A stretch of 64,000 nucleotides of DNA from Symbiodinium natans (GCA_905221605.1 CAJNDS010002591.1:254679-318678), one strand, 5' to 3'; counted from the first letter of the stretch, positions 19,755 to 30,524 are shown. Made by a program: numbers and translations. Notes: generated by a model from the sequence alone, not told the origin.

Positions 19755-21165
19755 GGGCCGTTTGCTTGTCGGTGCTGTCCCTCAGCGCAGAGCGACTTGT
19801 CGGGCTGGGTAGGGATGATCCGCATCCAGCCGTGCCGTCAACCGCTGGATGTGGACTCAGGTAGTTAGTTCCCCACGCTGAGCAGGTCGGTTCTAGTAAT
19901 ATTGGGCTTGGTCTCGCGAGCATTGGTGACTGGGGTTCCTGGCTTTTTCGGCTGCGGTCTTCGCCTTGGTCATCACCTCTCGAGATCTAGGGGCTCTTTC
20001 TTCGCCACCCCCTCGCCTGCCTCCTAGCACTCGTGCTTCTCCTCCACATCTCTCAGAGGGGTCGACTTTGTCGGACGCTGTCACTGGCGTGCGGCATTGG
20101 AATGCTTGTATGATTGCAGGGAGATATAGTGCCCTGCCTGCCACAGCCTCCGAGCCTTCTCCTGGCACTGCTTCCATGAAGATAATATGAGGTAGGCCAA
20201 CCTCATGTTCGGGGAAGGACAAGCCGTTGGACCCTCCGCCTCTCTCTTTCTTTGATGCTGCCGAGGTTTGGACGTCCTCCTGTGCGTTAGGCTTGAAGCA
20301 TCAACATCAAAAGCAGCAGCCCTTTTCGCTGAGTGGGGTGTGACATTGCTGAGCCGCACTGCCCGTGCTGTGGCCCGGCAAGAGGCATAAGAGGCAAACA
20401 AGCAAAGGTCTCCGCCATCCCATGGGTTCGTCCATGCCATGGAGGATTGCTGTTTCAAATTCGTTCAGGGTCCGGGCGCTTTTTTTTTGGGAAGGGCCAG
20501 GTCCACATCAACATCCTTGAGGCCTCCTCCATGGACTCCTTCTTGAGAAGCGCCCCCGACCTTTGTGAATGTGAGCCCAAGGTTGCCACCTGTGCTGTTT
20601 CTGAATGTCGGGCCCCCCCGCTGCTGCAAGTCGCCTGCTGCACTTCGGCCATTCACGGGGCCGTGTTCGGTCCTGCGCGCTGCGTGAGGAGCAGGGCCTT
20701 ACGATCATGAGGCCGAGAGCTGCCCCCTGTTGCGAGACGGCCCAGTTTCATCCCGTGTGGGACCGTGCTTTCGTGGCACCCAGAAGAACCTCTGGATCAT
20801 CCTGCCATGCTGTAGCAGACTTTAGCACGTTTTATGGGTGCTTGGGTTGTTGCGCTCCCACTTCGGGGTGGCTGGGCGAGGCAAGCATCATCGCCGTCGG
20901 TTGTCCCAGCTGATGTCGCAGATCGTGTAAAGCAGATTTTGTCGGTTAGGGATGATCCAGCTCCGAGCCTCACTCTCGCCTTCGCCATGCTGCCCGCACA
21001 ACATGCGGCACAGTAGTACCATGTACACGAGCTGCCAGAGGTGGCGAGTTCTTGTCTAGGGATGGTTGTGTTTCTGCACAACAGTGGTGCCGTTAGACCA
21101 GCAGATGATCTCCATGTTGTGATGCGCCTAAGGTACAAGCCATGCTGATGGTGGCAAGGTCCCTT
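19755..21165. other. Stretch with decayed-looking frames on both strands
   Basis: Frames end codons in T more often than the exons do. A + frame with one stop (about 20890-21137) includes PADVADRVKQILSVRDDPAP. Minus frames at 20081-20458 and 20455-20652 are also open. TAGGGATGATCC occurs at both 19810 and 20946. It may be decayed retroelement sequence; nothing is identified. Confidence 0.3.
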
Positions 21166-21166
21166 G

Positions 21167-21436
21167 CTAGCATTTGGCTGCCGAGTCCCGAACCTTAGTC
21201 TTTAACCGCCCAACCTCCTTCCCAACAGCCGCAGGAAGGGTCTCCCACACATGTTTAGGGCTCTCAGCGCCTCTGGCAGAGGGATCGCCAAGTATCCTTT
21301 GGTGCGAGCTTTCGCGCAGGCGTTCAGAGGTTCGGTCTTCCAAGCGCAGGACGTTGACCACCGTTGGAACAGTCGGTGTGCAAGGTTCTAAGTTCTCGAG
21401 ATTTTCCAGGAATACGTGGTAGCACAGGCAAGACAA
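21167..21436 (-). pseudogene. Possible minus-strand coding fragment
   Basis: The minus frame reads LENLENLEPCTPTVPTVV and later ESPKHVWETLPAAVGKEVGR, protein-like and helical. No splice support and no recognised domain; it may be part of the same decayed element as the region to its left. Confidence 0.3.
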
Positions 21437-21579
21437 GCCGCCATCGAACCCTAAACTCAGCTTCGGTGAGGTTCCTCATATTGGACGTCTGGGGGGCCTT
21501 GCTCTCGCTGCTGATTCTGACTTTGGGAACCTTCGTGCTGGCCACCGGAGCAGGCTGAATGAGGTTGTTGGGTATTTAG

Positions 21580-21635
21580 GTTTAGGGTTTAGGGTTAAGG
21601 GTTTAGGGTGTAGGGTCTAGGGTTGAGGGTCATGC
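21580..21635 (+). repeat. Telomeric repeats (TTTAGGG), degenerate
   Basis: TTTAGGG with TTAAGGG, GTAGGG and TCTAGGG variants. Confidence 0.85.
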
Positions 21636-21920
21636 TTGCTGTTCGCGCCTTCTCGCACGGTGTTGCTCTTCCGCCCTGCGAGGTGTGGACACTGGCTACT
21701 GCCTCTACTACGGCACCTTGGGGCAGTTCAGCGACTCCCAAGTTCATGGCGCGTGTTTTTTTGAAGCCCCGGCCCGCCAGTTCTCTAAAGAATGGTCTCA
21801 TGGAAAGAGCTAGGGCTGCCCTCATGACAGGGCCCAAGATTTTGGGGTTCAGGGTTTAGGGTTTAGTGTTTAGGGTTTAGGGCCCCAATTCTAGAGAAAT
21901 GATCAAGCCTACCCGCCAAG

Positions 21921-23249
21921 AGCCAAGGGCTGATGTGCCTGGTGAACGGCATCTTCGACGCCATCCTCTTCTTGGAGAGGGCGATTCACGTCAAGTACCC
22001 TCTCTTCTCCAGGTCCTGGGATTGCCGCCGCCCTAAACCCTACATGGGGGTTTACCAAAACAGGTGAACCCCTAAAATAGACCCCGAAGCAGCAGGATCA
22101 CCCTACAATAAGGTCCCAAATAAGGCACCCCGAATATGGTAGAACCCCGACATCCCCCTCCCTCAAAAAAAAACCCCAAGCCGGGCTTTTGCAGAGGCAC
22201 GCCCCGGCAGTCTTCAACGCCGCTTCGGGTGTGTTCCTCATCTGCCCCATCATCGAGCTGGCGGCGGCATCGTGGCTGACATGTCTTTGTGAGGGTGCTG
22301 GTGAGGGTGCTAGGGGAGTGGACTTAGCTTCTTCGCCAGGAGAGTGCAGGCTGCTCACCAGCAGCTTCAACCCGTCCCTCTCAGCTCTTGGCACATACCT
22401 TCTGCAGTGCCCACGCAAGGCCCAATTTCAAGACCCGACCTCTAACCCTCAGGCTTCAAACCCGAAACCCGAGACCCTACACTAAACCCCTGAAAGTTGG
22501 AAACCTTTTTCAGGACAAATGGGGCTGGGATTCCCTGTACTTTACTCTTAGGGATGGAGGCTATTGAGTTTCCAACTTTTTGGCTTCTACAATTGTCTCA
22601 GCTCGGGGCTCGAGGCCTCCCTGGCCGCTGCGATCTACATAGAGGCGTCCGAGCAGGCGAGAAGGGCTCCTTTTTTTTTCGCGTTCATCGAGGGTTGCTT
22701 CGGTTTGGGGTTTAGGGTTACTTGGGGTTACTTTAGGGTTACCTAGGGTTACTTGGGGTTACTTGGGGTTACTATAGGGGGTTGCTTTGTGGGTCCTCAG
22801 TTAGGGTGCTTAGTGCTTAGGGTTGCTTAGGGTTGCTTAGGGTTGCTTAGGGTTGCTTAGGGTTGCTTAGGGTTGCTTAGGGTTGCTTAGGGTTGCTTAG
22901 GGTTGCTTAGGGTTGCTGAGGGTTGTTAGGGGTCTTGGGGTTGGTGTAGGGCTTGAGGAAACCGCAGAATCAGGGATAGGCGATGAGAGGCGCAGAGAAA
23001 TGACAGTCGGCTGTTCAAGAACTCAAAAGTCGTGTAAGCTCCCTCAACCCTACCAGAGGTCCATGCACTCCCGATGTCATGTCACTTCACTTCTCTAATT
23101 TTTTTAAGGGGGCCCTTTTGGTCTCCGTCTGCCCCACCTTCCAGCCATCCCAGAACCAAAAGCCTCAGCTGGAGGAGAGCCGGCTACTGATGCCCAGCCT
23201 CCAGCAGTTGGACTTCGGCTCCGTCCAGGAGGGCGAGGCTGCGGGTTGA
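21921..23249 (+). CDS. Multi-exon membrane protein, family unknown
   Basis: Exon 21921-22012 reads LMCLVNGIFDAILFLERAIH then VKYPLFS and ends AG|GTCC. Exon 22197-22288 starts AG|G and restores Arg in phase, reading APAVFNAASGVFLICPIIEL then AAASWL. Exon 22602-22666 (after TTGTCTCAG) reads SGLEASLAAAIYIEASEQAR. The terminal exon (23109 or 23145 to 23249) reads PQLEESRLLMPSLQQLDFGS and ends GEAAG, TGA. The first two exons are hydrophobic and likely span a membrane. Introns carry the dispersed repeat, an inverted repeat, telomeric heptamers and a TTGCTTAGGG array. Only the first junction is phase-verified. The middle junctions may need further exons. Confidence 0.6.
22038..22152 (-). repeat. GGTACCCC dispersed repeat, copy 4
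   Basis: Contains CCTAAAATAGACCCCGAAGC, AGCAGGATCACCCTACAATA and AGGCACCCCGAATATGGTAG, parallel to the copy at 23518-23635. It lies within an intron. Confidence 0.6.
22493..22580. repeat. Inverted repeat with 12-bp arms
   Basis: AAAGTTGGAAAC at 22493-22504 and GTTTCCAACTTT at 22568-22579, about 63 bases apart, just before the exon at 22602. It could be a tiny inverted-repeat element. Confidence 0.6.
22690..22930 (+). repeat. GGGTTACTT and TTGCTTAGGG tandem arrays
   Basis: First six units around GGGTTACTT (22705-22775), then about twelve units of the decamer TTGCTTAGGG (22803-22925). GGGTTGCTT first appears in the sequence just after the exon (22684-22693, GAGGGTTGCTTCGG) and TTAGGG is embedded in each decamer. 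Confidence 0.95.
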
Positions 23250-23517
23250 GGGATCAGGGCTTAATCCCGTCATGCGGGCCTGCATGGGTTGAAACGTGCC
23301 ACGTAGCCTTTCAAGTGTGGCGTGGGCACAGGGCAGTTTTCCTACTGTATGTTGAAGAGTAGCTACAGTGGCAGCGTGACGTGGAGTAGAGGAAAATATG
23401 GAGAGTGTGCAGATGGTAGAGCACCACGGTGTTGCGAGTGGCCTCCGGCCTGCAGGCCCACCGCCCGTCGGAGCAGTTCCAGGCCTTCACAGGCTCGCCA
23501 TAGAGTTTCCCTCATGA

Positions 23518-23635
23518 TATGGGGGTTTTTTAAGGGGATTCCAGAAATAGGGGACCCCCAATATAGACCCCCAAGTAGTAGGATCCCCTTAAAATAAGGG
23601 CCCCAACAAGGTACCCCTAATATCGTAAAGCCGCA
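23518..23635 (-). repeat. GGTACCCC dispersed repeat, copy 5 (most complete)
   Basis: Contains GGGGATTCCAGAAATAGGGG, CCCCAATATAGACCCCCAAG, TAGTAGGATCCCCTTAAAAT and AGGTACCCCTAATATCG. About 115 bases. Used here as the reference copy. Confidence 0.65.
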
Positions 23636-24950
23636 AATCAGCCGCACCCGGGGGAGCAAGAGGTAAGACCGCACATTGCTGCATGGGCAGGTCGCAGCTA
23701 CCACCTCTGAAATCTGAGAGGTGGTCAAAATCGCGCGGCCGCGCAGTGCTGTTGCGAAAAATGGGTTGCATTCCCACAGCGCTTCGAAGCATGTTTTGCT
23801 CGGGGGCTGCGCAGTGCCTTTCCGTAGCCCCTCGAGACGGTTGCCCGGGAGGCTTCGCAGCCGCAGCTCTGCTTGTCAAGTGCAGCACGGACATGGAGGC
23901 AGGGCGCCTGGGCGTGATCTTTCCCACGCATAGAGTCACAGAGGCCCCGACGCTGTGAGGACAAGGCTTTGCCGAGCTAACTCGCGAACAGATCTTCGGA
24001 CCCCTGGGCCAGGGCCTTACACGAAAGTGCTCACGAAAAAGTTCCACGAGGCACCCTGACACCTTGAGAGAGCCCTCCTGTGAGGCGCTCCGGGCCAGGG
24101 GCCCCACGCTTCTCAGAGGCATCCTTGGGCCTGGCTGCAGGGGTCGCCTTGTGGTCCCTTTCCGTGCGGGCCCGAGGGAAGTTGAAGTCCACAAGAGAGT
24201 GTGCGCTCGCACACGTTGTGCGCACCTCTTCCTTAGATCCCCTGTGCTCTGCTGTGCCATGTTCCAGGCATTTTGAGCTGGCGGTAGTTCAGGGCCGTGC
24301 TGAAGGCTGCCCCATCCCTCAACACCAAACATTCCGATCGCTGCGGCTTGTGAGGTCCGTGTAAACTCGGAAAGGACCTGACAGGCTGACATGGCATGTT
24401 TTTCATGTGTGCCGAGGAGGGCAGGTCCGACTTGGGCCAGCTCGTCCGACTTTAAATCGTAGACTTGTCACTGTCATTGTTTACCGAAGAGCAGCTATCC
24501 GAAGCTCAAATGTCGAGGCAGCGATCTTGAGCCTCTTTTTGTTTGCAGGTTCCTCGCTTGTTTCGGGGTTGCGGCGTCCTCGGCTGTTGATCGTGCCCTT
24601 TGGTTCAGCCGCTGCCGCCTTTGTCGCGCGCTTTGCTTTGGCTTGTTGTGATGGTTGGTCTATTATGTCCTGTTTTGGGCCGCCCACGCTTCGGTTGAGT
24701 TGCTTGGACGGAGACAGCCATGGGCAGTTCTGGAGAGAGACGCGCTGTCGAGAGAAGACGACAACTCTGTTGCCGCATCTCTCTGGCCAGCTGTGCACAC
24801 AAAAAGACTGCACAGCTGCAATAGCTGGCACATGGAGACCCCGCAGGGTAGAAGCAACATCAAACCTTTGATACCTGAAAGTGTCTAAAAGTGTTCCGGC
24901 CCCTGGGCCAACCCAAGTGGATGGTGCATAGTACTCACAGATCTTCCGAA
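23636..24950. other. Stretch without supported exon
   Basis: Long frames are open on both strands (23589-24392 - and 24481-25140 - are the longest). The - frame around 24481-24660 has a basic segment (EPANKKRLKIAASTFELR). No telomeric repeats lie in this stretch, which sets it apart from its flanks. Nothing is identified. Confidence 0.35.
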
Positions 24951-24956
24951 CGTCCG

Positions 24957-25437
24957 CTGCAATTGTCTTGGCCCCCGGCCAGTCCCAACCCCTATGGGCC
25001 GTGCTTGAAGCCTCACCCCTACAGCGTTTTGGAAAGCTTTTGCGGGCTTTTGGAGCTATTCGGAGGGCAACAAAAGGCTCTGGCAAGCTGCAGAAAGACC
25101 TCGCGAAGGTTTTCGAGAAGCTCGCGCAACTTTCGCCCAAAAGCCGCCCACAACTGTTTGGGACGACAAGACCCTAAACTGAACCCTAACCCCTAAACCC
25201 TAAACCCTAAACTCTAAACCCTAAACTCTAAACCCAAAACCTGCACTTTCCTCGCAAGATCCAGGCCTTGCGTCGCACGCGGCGGACGCAGCTATCGGCA
25301 GAGAACCCAGACAAGTCGGGGTTTGGGGTCTGAATGGTTTGGGGGTTATAGGGTTTGGGGTTTTGTGTTCAGGGGTGGCAGAGCCTCCCAAAAAAAGGCC
25401 CGCAAGGCCTGCCAGGAAGCCCAGGAGTTCCCAGTAG
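24957..25437 (+). CDS. Three exons of a basic, lysine/arginine-tailed protein, family unknown
   Basis: Exon about 24957-25170 contains VLEASPLQRFGKLLRAFG and SGKLQKDLAKVFEKLAQL. Exon 25259-25312 follows TTTCCTCGCAAG and reads IQALRRTRRTQLSAENPD. Exon 25382-25437 follows GGGGTGGCAG and reads PPKKRPARPARKPRSSQ then TAG. The first two are separated by CCCTAAA arrays. The basic tail could bind nucleic acid or be a nuclear signal; that is inference. Phases of the joins were not settled. Confidence 0.5.
25170..25238 (-). repeat. Telomeric repeats in intron
   Basis: CCCTAAA with CTCTAAA variants between two exons of the basic-tailed gene. Confidence 0.9.
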
Positions 25438-25774
25438 ACAGCCCCCCCCTCAAGCCCCCCTAAACCCTAAACCCTGAACTCAGGGCCACCCCCTACAGAG
25501 GGGGGGCGTCGATGGCGCAAGCCGACCCAGGTCGTTCGCCCGCCTCCCACAGCTCGAGGGTCGGTAGCACCCACGTGGGGCCCAGTACCGAAACCCGTTG
25601 TCTTGGGGACCTGTACTGGTCCCTTGCAAAAAAGAAATGACCCTAAACCCCCGCACCCATGTTCCTAGGCGTCGCTGGCATTTTCAGGGGGGGTACCCCA
25701 GACCTCCAGTCGCAGCGTGCTCAGGCCGAGGCTTAGCTGGGCTCAGGCGGGGCGCTCACCACCCTGAGCCCCCT

Positions 25775-25921
25775 AATCTCCTGGGCCCCTGCCAAACTTT
25801 CTGGGCTCTCGCCTGGACTGTGCTGGCTTTCCTGGCTGGGCCCTCCCCGGACTCCCCTGCCTCGGCCCTCGTGGACTTGACTGGTGCCTCAGCCTCACGG
25901 CCGATGAAGAAGTTTTATGGA
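25775..25921 (+). CDS. Putative exon, hydrophobic then basic
   Basis: The frame includes TFWALAWTVLAFLAGPSPDS and ends ASRPMKKFYG at a consensus GTAAGC donor at about 25923. Weak acceptor. Confidence 0.35.
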
Positions 25922-26113
25922 AAGTAAGCAGTTGGCTTGAGTTGAGGCCTAAACCCTAAAAGGAATAGGTTTGGGTGGCTTTGCCGCGCGTGGGGTGGAA
26001 GAAAAGTGTTGGATGGCCTTCCACAATCGGGCCAAAGCTGCTCTTCGCGCTCACGAAGCTTTCGAGCTTGTTCCAAAACCTAACCTTCACAGCATCTGCG
26101 CCCTATCACAGCA

Positions 26114-26194
26114 AGCCCTAAACCCTAAACCCTAAACCCTAAACCCTGAACCCTGAACCCTGAACCCTGAACCCTGAACCCTAAACCCTAAACC
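26114..26194 (-). repeat. Interstitial telomeric array with CCCTGAA block
   Basis: Five CCCTAAA units, then five CCCTGAA units, then CCCTAAA again, showing that a variant heptamer amplified inside the array. It borders the AT-rich island. Confidence 0.95.
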
Positions 26195-27390
26195 TCTCTT
26201 CATATACGTATATATATGTATATATATATATATATGCTACCCCCCCCCATGCGCCCACGCTTCAGCATGGTTTCCAGAAAAAAACTCTACGTTCTGCCAT
26301 GCGCGAGGGACTCCCAAAAACTCCAGCAGAAGTGACCTGAACAATTTGCTCGAGATTGTGGATTGCATGCTATGAATTTCAATAGAAATCCTATGCATGT
26401 GAATAGCGTTCCTATCAAATTTAATGGGGTTCATAGGATTCATTTGTTTTAATAGGAATCTTATTAAAAGGACAAGGACCCTTTAACATGAATGAGAACC
26501 CTTAGTTCTATGAAATTCTATGGGAACCCTATTCAAATGACAGAATCCTATTTAAAAGTGGTAGGAATCATATTACATTTGTAGGAGCCTTATTAACACA
26601 ATTAGGCAAACTATGAAAATTTTTTGGAATCTTATAAACAGAAAAATAGGAATCCTCCATTCAAAGACATAGGAACCCTGTTAAAATTGATCGGGCTGTA
26701 TAAAAAGTCAATAGGAAGCCGATTATCATGAATAGGAACCCGATCAGAGCCTTATTCAGATAATTAGGAACCCTATGAAACTTTATTGGCATCCTATGAA
26801 AATAAGTATGAATCTTTCATTGAATTCATAGCAATCCTCTCAAATTGTTTTCGGATAGCAGCTAATGGGAAGCCTATTAGAATGAACCTTAACAAATCAA
26901 AAAGAACGCGGTGGTAATTCATAGGAATCTTACTAAAATGAGAAGGATTCTTATTAAGATTAATAGAACTAATGGGGCTCCTATGAACAAAATAAGATTC
27001 CTTTAACAAGAATTAGTAGGAATCCTACTAGATGAATATGAGCCTAAACCAATACGAATCCCTTTCAAACGAATGAGATCCCTATTAAAATCAATACGAA
27101 TCCCGTTAACATAAAGAAGGACCTTAAAATTGATAGGAACCTTATTAGAATACATAGGAACCCTATGAAACTTTATTGGAATCCTATAAACACAAATAGG
27201 AATTCTCTTTTGATGTCATAGGAATCCTGCCCATATTTTTCGGAACCGATACAAGTTAATAGGAAGCCTACTAAAATTAATAGGAACCCTTTCCAAATTG
27301 AAAAGAACCGGTTATAATTCATAGGAATCCTGTTAAAATGAGAAGGAACCTTACTAAAATGAATAGGAACCAATAGGACTCCTGTATTTC
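26195..27390. repeat. AT-rich island with nested degenerate repeats
   Basis: A (TA)n run at about 26203-26236 is followed by 1.1 kb of about 20-bp units around AATAGGAACCCTATTAAAAT. A higher-order copy is visible: AGGAACCCTATGAAACTTTA at 26766 and 27156 (390 bases apart), with a weaker third near 26605. Base composition differs sharply from the flanks. No coding sequence. Confidence 0.85.
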
Positions 27391-27950
27391 AAAAGATGTT
27401 TTTTTTTGGGACAGTGGACAGTGCGGCATTTTTGCAGTCCCAAGCCTCCAAAGTGCTGTACTGTCCTAAAACAACCAATCTTTTTAGAGTAAAAAGTGCA
27501 AAAATGCTGTACTGTCCCAAAAACACCCAAAAAAACCAAAGTTTTGAGAGCTTGGGGTCTCCAAACTTTGGTTTTTTTTTAGTTTTTTTGGGACAGTACA
27601 GCATTTTTGCTTGTTTTCGCTTACAAAGATTGTTTTTTTGGGACAGTACGGTTTTTTGCAGTCCCAGGCCTCCAAAGTGCTGTACTGTCCCAAAAAGACC
27701 AATCTTTTTAGAGTAATAAGTGCAAAAATGCTGTGCTGTCCCAAAAAAACCAAAAAAACCAAAGTTTGGAGAGCTTGGGCTCCTCCAGGGCCTGGAGGTC
27801 TCCAAACTTTGTTCTTTTTTGGGTTTTTTTTTGGTTTTTTTGGGACAGTGCAGCATCTTTGCTTGTTTTCGCTTACAAAGATTGGTTTTTTTTTTGGGAC
27901 AGTACAGCGTTTCTGCTCTTTTGTGCCTAAAACGTTGGTACAGTAGAGTG
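27391..27950. repeat. Tandem palindromic satellite (GGGACAGTACAGCATTTTTG)
   Basis: Two tandem units (about 27408-27639 and 27640-27895) plus a partial third. Each unit holds direct and inverted copies of GGGACAGTACAGCATTTTTG, and a central hairpin between CCAAAGTTTGGAGAG and CTCCAAACTTTGG. Open frames through it on both strands are repeat artefacts. Confidence 0.9.
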
Positions 27951-28038
27951 AGGTTTGGGGAGGCCTGGTGGGTGAGCATATGGGTGGCAGAGTGATTGAC
28001 GGGGAAGAGATGCAGACTGAGATTGGCAGCCTTGGCAG

Positions 28039-28137
28039 GTGGCCGTCGTCGAGATCCCGGCCAACAACTTGGGCGTTCGAGTGGTGCGAAAAGGGAGATC
28101 CTGGCGGCCGGTGAACGTGCCGACCCAGGCGCTATAG
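28039..28137 (+). CDS. Terminal exon, unknown protein
   Basis: Follows CCTTGGCAG, reads VAVVEIPANNLGVRVVRKGR then SWRPVNVPTQAL and TAG. Codon bias is strong. Confidence 0.55.
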   Translation: MAVVEIPANNLGVRVVRKGRSWRPVNVPTQAL

Positions 28138-28197
28138 GCAGCGCGGCGGGCAGCGCCTTCTGGCGCGCCTGCCAGCCGTAGCCTGGGAAGGAGGGCG

Positions 28198-28490
28198 ATG
28201 GAGGGCCATGGAGGGGCGTTCAGGTTTCAACATGTTTCAAGGTTTGAGTGTACAGGGCTCATCATGGGTGTTGGGCTGCAGTCCTTTATCCTCTGCGGCG
28301 CTGGCCTCTGCTTATGCTTCGTGTCCGGCATGTTGGGCATTTGTGGAGTGGCATTGCGCCTGGCTTCGTGCCTGGCTGTGCTCGGCCTTGCTGGCTTTTG
28401 GCAATCGTGTTGGCTCCTTTGCTCGTTGCCGTGTGCGGCCTTTGGACCGTGCTCGCTGCCCTAGGAAACCCTACCATGGCGCCTGAGAGG
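28198..28490 (+). CDS. Weak hydrophobic coding candidate
   Basis: Three overlapping frames are open; two are rich in Leu/Cys/Ala and would be membrane-like. No splice support; T-rich third positions. Confidence 0.2.
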
Positions 28491-28554
28491 AAAAAGTGTG
28501 GGCATATGGATATTTTTATGTATTTTTGTTAAAATAAAACCTGTGTAAATTCGT

Positions 28555-28936
28555 CGTTTAAGCAAATCCTTCGTCGATTTAGGCAAGTTCTTCCTCGATT
28601 TAGGCAAGTTCTTCGTCGATTTAGGCAAATCCTTCGACGAAGGACTTGCCGAAATCGACGAAGGACTTGCCTAAATCGACGAAGAGCTTGCCTAAATCGA
28701 CGAAGGGGCCAATCCTGGCCTCCCTCTGGCATTCGATTTAGGCAAGTCCTTCGTCGATTTAGGCAATCCTTCGTCGATTTAGGCAAGCCCTTCGTCGATT
28801 TAGGCAAATCCTTCGTCAATTTAGGCAAGTTATTCGTCGATTTAGGCAAGTTCTTCGCCGAGTTAGGCAAGTTCTTCGTCGATTTAGGCAAGTTTTTCGT
28901 CGATTTAGGCAAGTTTTTCGTCGGTTTAGGCAAGCT
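28555..28936 (-). repeat. 21-bp tandem array with an inverted internal block
   Basis: Units around TTCGTCGATTTAGGCAAGTC run on + (28570-28630 and 28732-28935), while 28636-28712 carries them in the opposite orientation. A short unique piece (about 28707-28733) marks one junction. The 21-bp period keeps a minus-strand frame open (LPKSTKN heptapeptides), so that frame is a repeat artefact unless shown otherwise. Confidence 0.9.
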
Positions 28937-29077
28937 GGAACGAATAGGTGTGAAGCGAGGGTTTAGTAATAGAAACTTTATATTTTCGGAATGTTGTGGG
29001 ACCCTCTGGGCGGGTGGGGTTTTTGCTAGTTGCACGAACCCCTTCTAAACTAGTAATGTCCTGGCCCTGCCAATCGT

Positions 29078-29165
29078 AAACCCTAAACCCTAAACCCTAA
29101 ACCCTAAACCCTTAACCCTAAACCCTAAACCCTGCACCCTGCACCCTAAGCCCTAAACCCTAAAC
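29078..29165 (-). repeat. Interstitial telomeric array
   Basis: About twelve CCCTAAA-type units with CCCTGCA and CCCTTAA variants, directly upstream of an exon. Confidence 0.95.
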
Positions 29166-29172
29166 TCTCAAG

Positions 29173-29243
29173 CCGTCCTCAAGGCCTTGTCGATCCTCCA
29201 GCGTCTCTTTGCGTCGGACAAGACCAAGGCCAGGCTCTCCTGA
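29173..29243 (+). CDS. Terminal exon, unknown protein
   Basis: Starts after CTCTCAAG at the end of a telomeric array, reads VLKALSILQRLFASDKTKAR, then TGA. Strong G/C third-position bias. Confidence 0.5.
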
Positions 29244-29683
29244 AGAGTGTGGGAATGGGTTTTGGGGCTTTGGGGCTTTGGGGTCTTGGGTTTTGGGGTT
29301 TTTGTTTGTTTTTGATGGGTACTGTAGGGTTCGGGTTCAAAGTTTTGGGGGCTGGGCATCTGTATTCTGATGTTGTGGTTACTGGTCGGGTATTATGGGG
29401 TATTCTGAGATGGCTGCTTGGCTTGTCTACCTAGTATGGGGTGTGAAGGTGTCAGGAGTTGAGGGCTGGGGGTTGAGGGTGTGTTGAGGTGTTGGGAGTT
29501 TAGGGGTTTTGGGGGTTTCGGTTTAGGCTTAGGGGTGTAGGGTTTCGGGAGTGAGCTTTGGGGCTTCCGAGGGTTTAAGGTCCGGACTTCGGGTTCCCTT
29601 TCCCTAACTTTTTTTGGGCCAAAAGTTGGTAGACACTCTGAAGCCACAGAGTTGGGTTTTGGGCACCCCGCTTTCGCACAGAG

Positions 29684-29990
29684 GCCGAGCGCCTTGATGA
29701 CGAGATTGCAGACATGCGCCGCCAGGAGGAGGAGGAGCGGGAGCTTGGGGGTTTCGGATGGCTGGCTTGGGGTGCAAGTCCGGACGAGACCGCCCTAGCT
29801 TGTGCTTCGGAGGACCTGCAGAAGCTCCACAAGGAGCTCGGCAACCAAGCGCCCAGCGCACCCCTCAGCTTGGGCGGGGGGGCCGCGCGGGCCGTGTCTT
29901 TTGGTCACGTTCTGGGGAGTCGAGGCGAGCAAGACCTTCGCGTTGAAGTGCTTCGACGTCAGCAGGAAAAGCTTGCGAGGCCCTTCCTTG
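29684..29990 (+). CDS. Coiled-coil-like exon(s), unknown protein
   Basis: Begins AG|G after CTTTCGCACAG and reads AERLDDEIADMRRQEEEERE, then after a gap EDLQKLHKELGNQAPS and later RVEVLRRQQEKLARP, all in one frame. Heptad-like charged segments suggest coiled coil. The Gly/Trp-rich stretch between the first two may be a small intron (about 29747-29811). Confidence 0.45.
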
Positions 29991-30224
29991 TGTTTCTGGG
30001 GCCGGCTCCAGTCTCCGGGGGATGCGCTGCGTTCTTGGATGCGGCGCCTAAAGTTTTTAAGCATGGGGGGAGTACCAGATTTCCCTCCTACCCATTTTGC
30101 GTTTAGTTGTCTGCCTTGCTTCGTTTCTTGGGGCAGGTTCGTTGCTCTGCGGAGATCGCGGCGAGCCTCTCGAAGGAGTCTTCCTGCAGCGTGCTTGTGA
30201 GGTGGGGTGGTGGGGGAAGATAGA

Positions 30225-30325
30225 TGTGGGTATTCCCCAAAGTAGAGGTACCCATCTGTACCCCAAATAGAATAGAATCCCTTAACGGAACCCCCCCACA
30301 AGAGGTACCCCCATTTTCGGAAAAC
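30225..30325 (-). repeat. GGTACCCC dispersed repeat, copy 6
   Basis: Contains GGTATTCCCCAAAGTAGAGG, GTACCCCAAATAGAATAGAA and AGGTACCCCCATTTTCGG. Confidence 0.6.
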
Positions 30326-30524
30326 CTAGTTGTTCTTTTTTCACATCCGGAGGAGCGCGAGCGAACACGGGAGGCCCCGATAGTGACTCGTTGTGCTTCT
30401 GCAGCAGGGCCCAGCGTGCTTGTCGGACCCCTGCCTCAAACCCACAGACCGCCTTACCCGAAACCCTCGGCCCTGGACCCTAGGCCCTGGGCCCTAAACT
30501 CTAAACTAAACTAAACCCTTACAG

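Noticed and set aside
22803-22925. CRISPR-like array
   Set aside because: Units are 10 bases without spacers; a simple tandem repeat.
23589-24392. 267-codon minus-strand frame
   Set aside because: It runs into the dispersed repeat at its 3' end, has no domain and no splice sites, and the + strand is open too.
27389-27979. Several frames rich in CTVPKK and FGTVQHF
   Set aside because: Products of the palindromic satellite on both strands.
28529-29035. 168-codon minus-strand frame with LPKSTKN repeats
   Set aside because: The 21-bp period keeps the frame open; the inverted block gives a different heptad (RRRTCLN), as expected for an artefact. Kept only as a note under findings.
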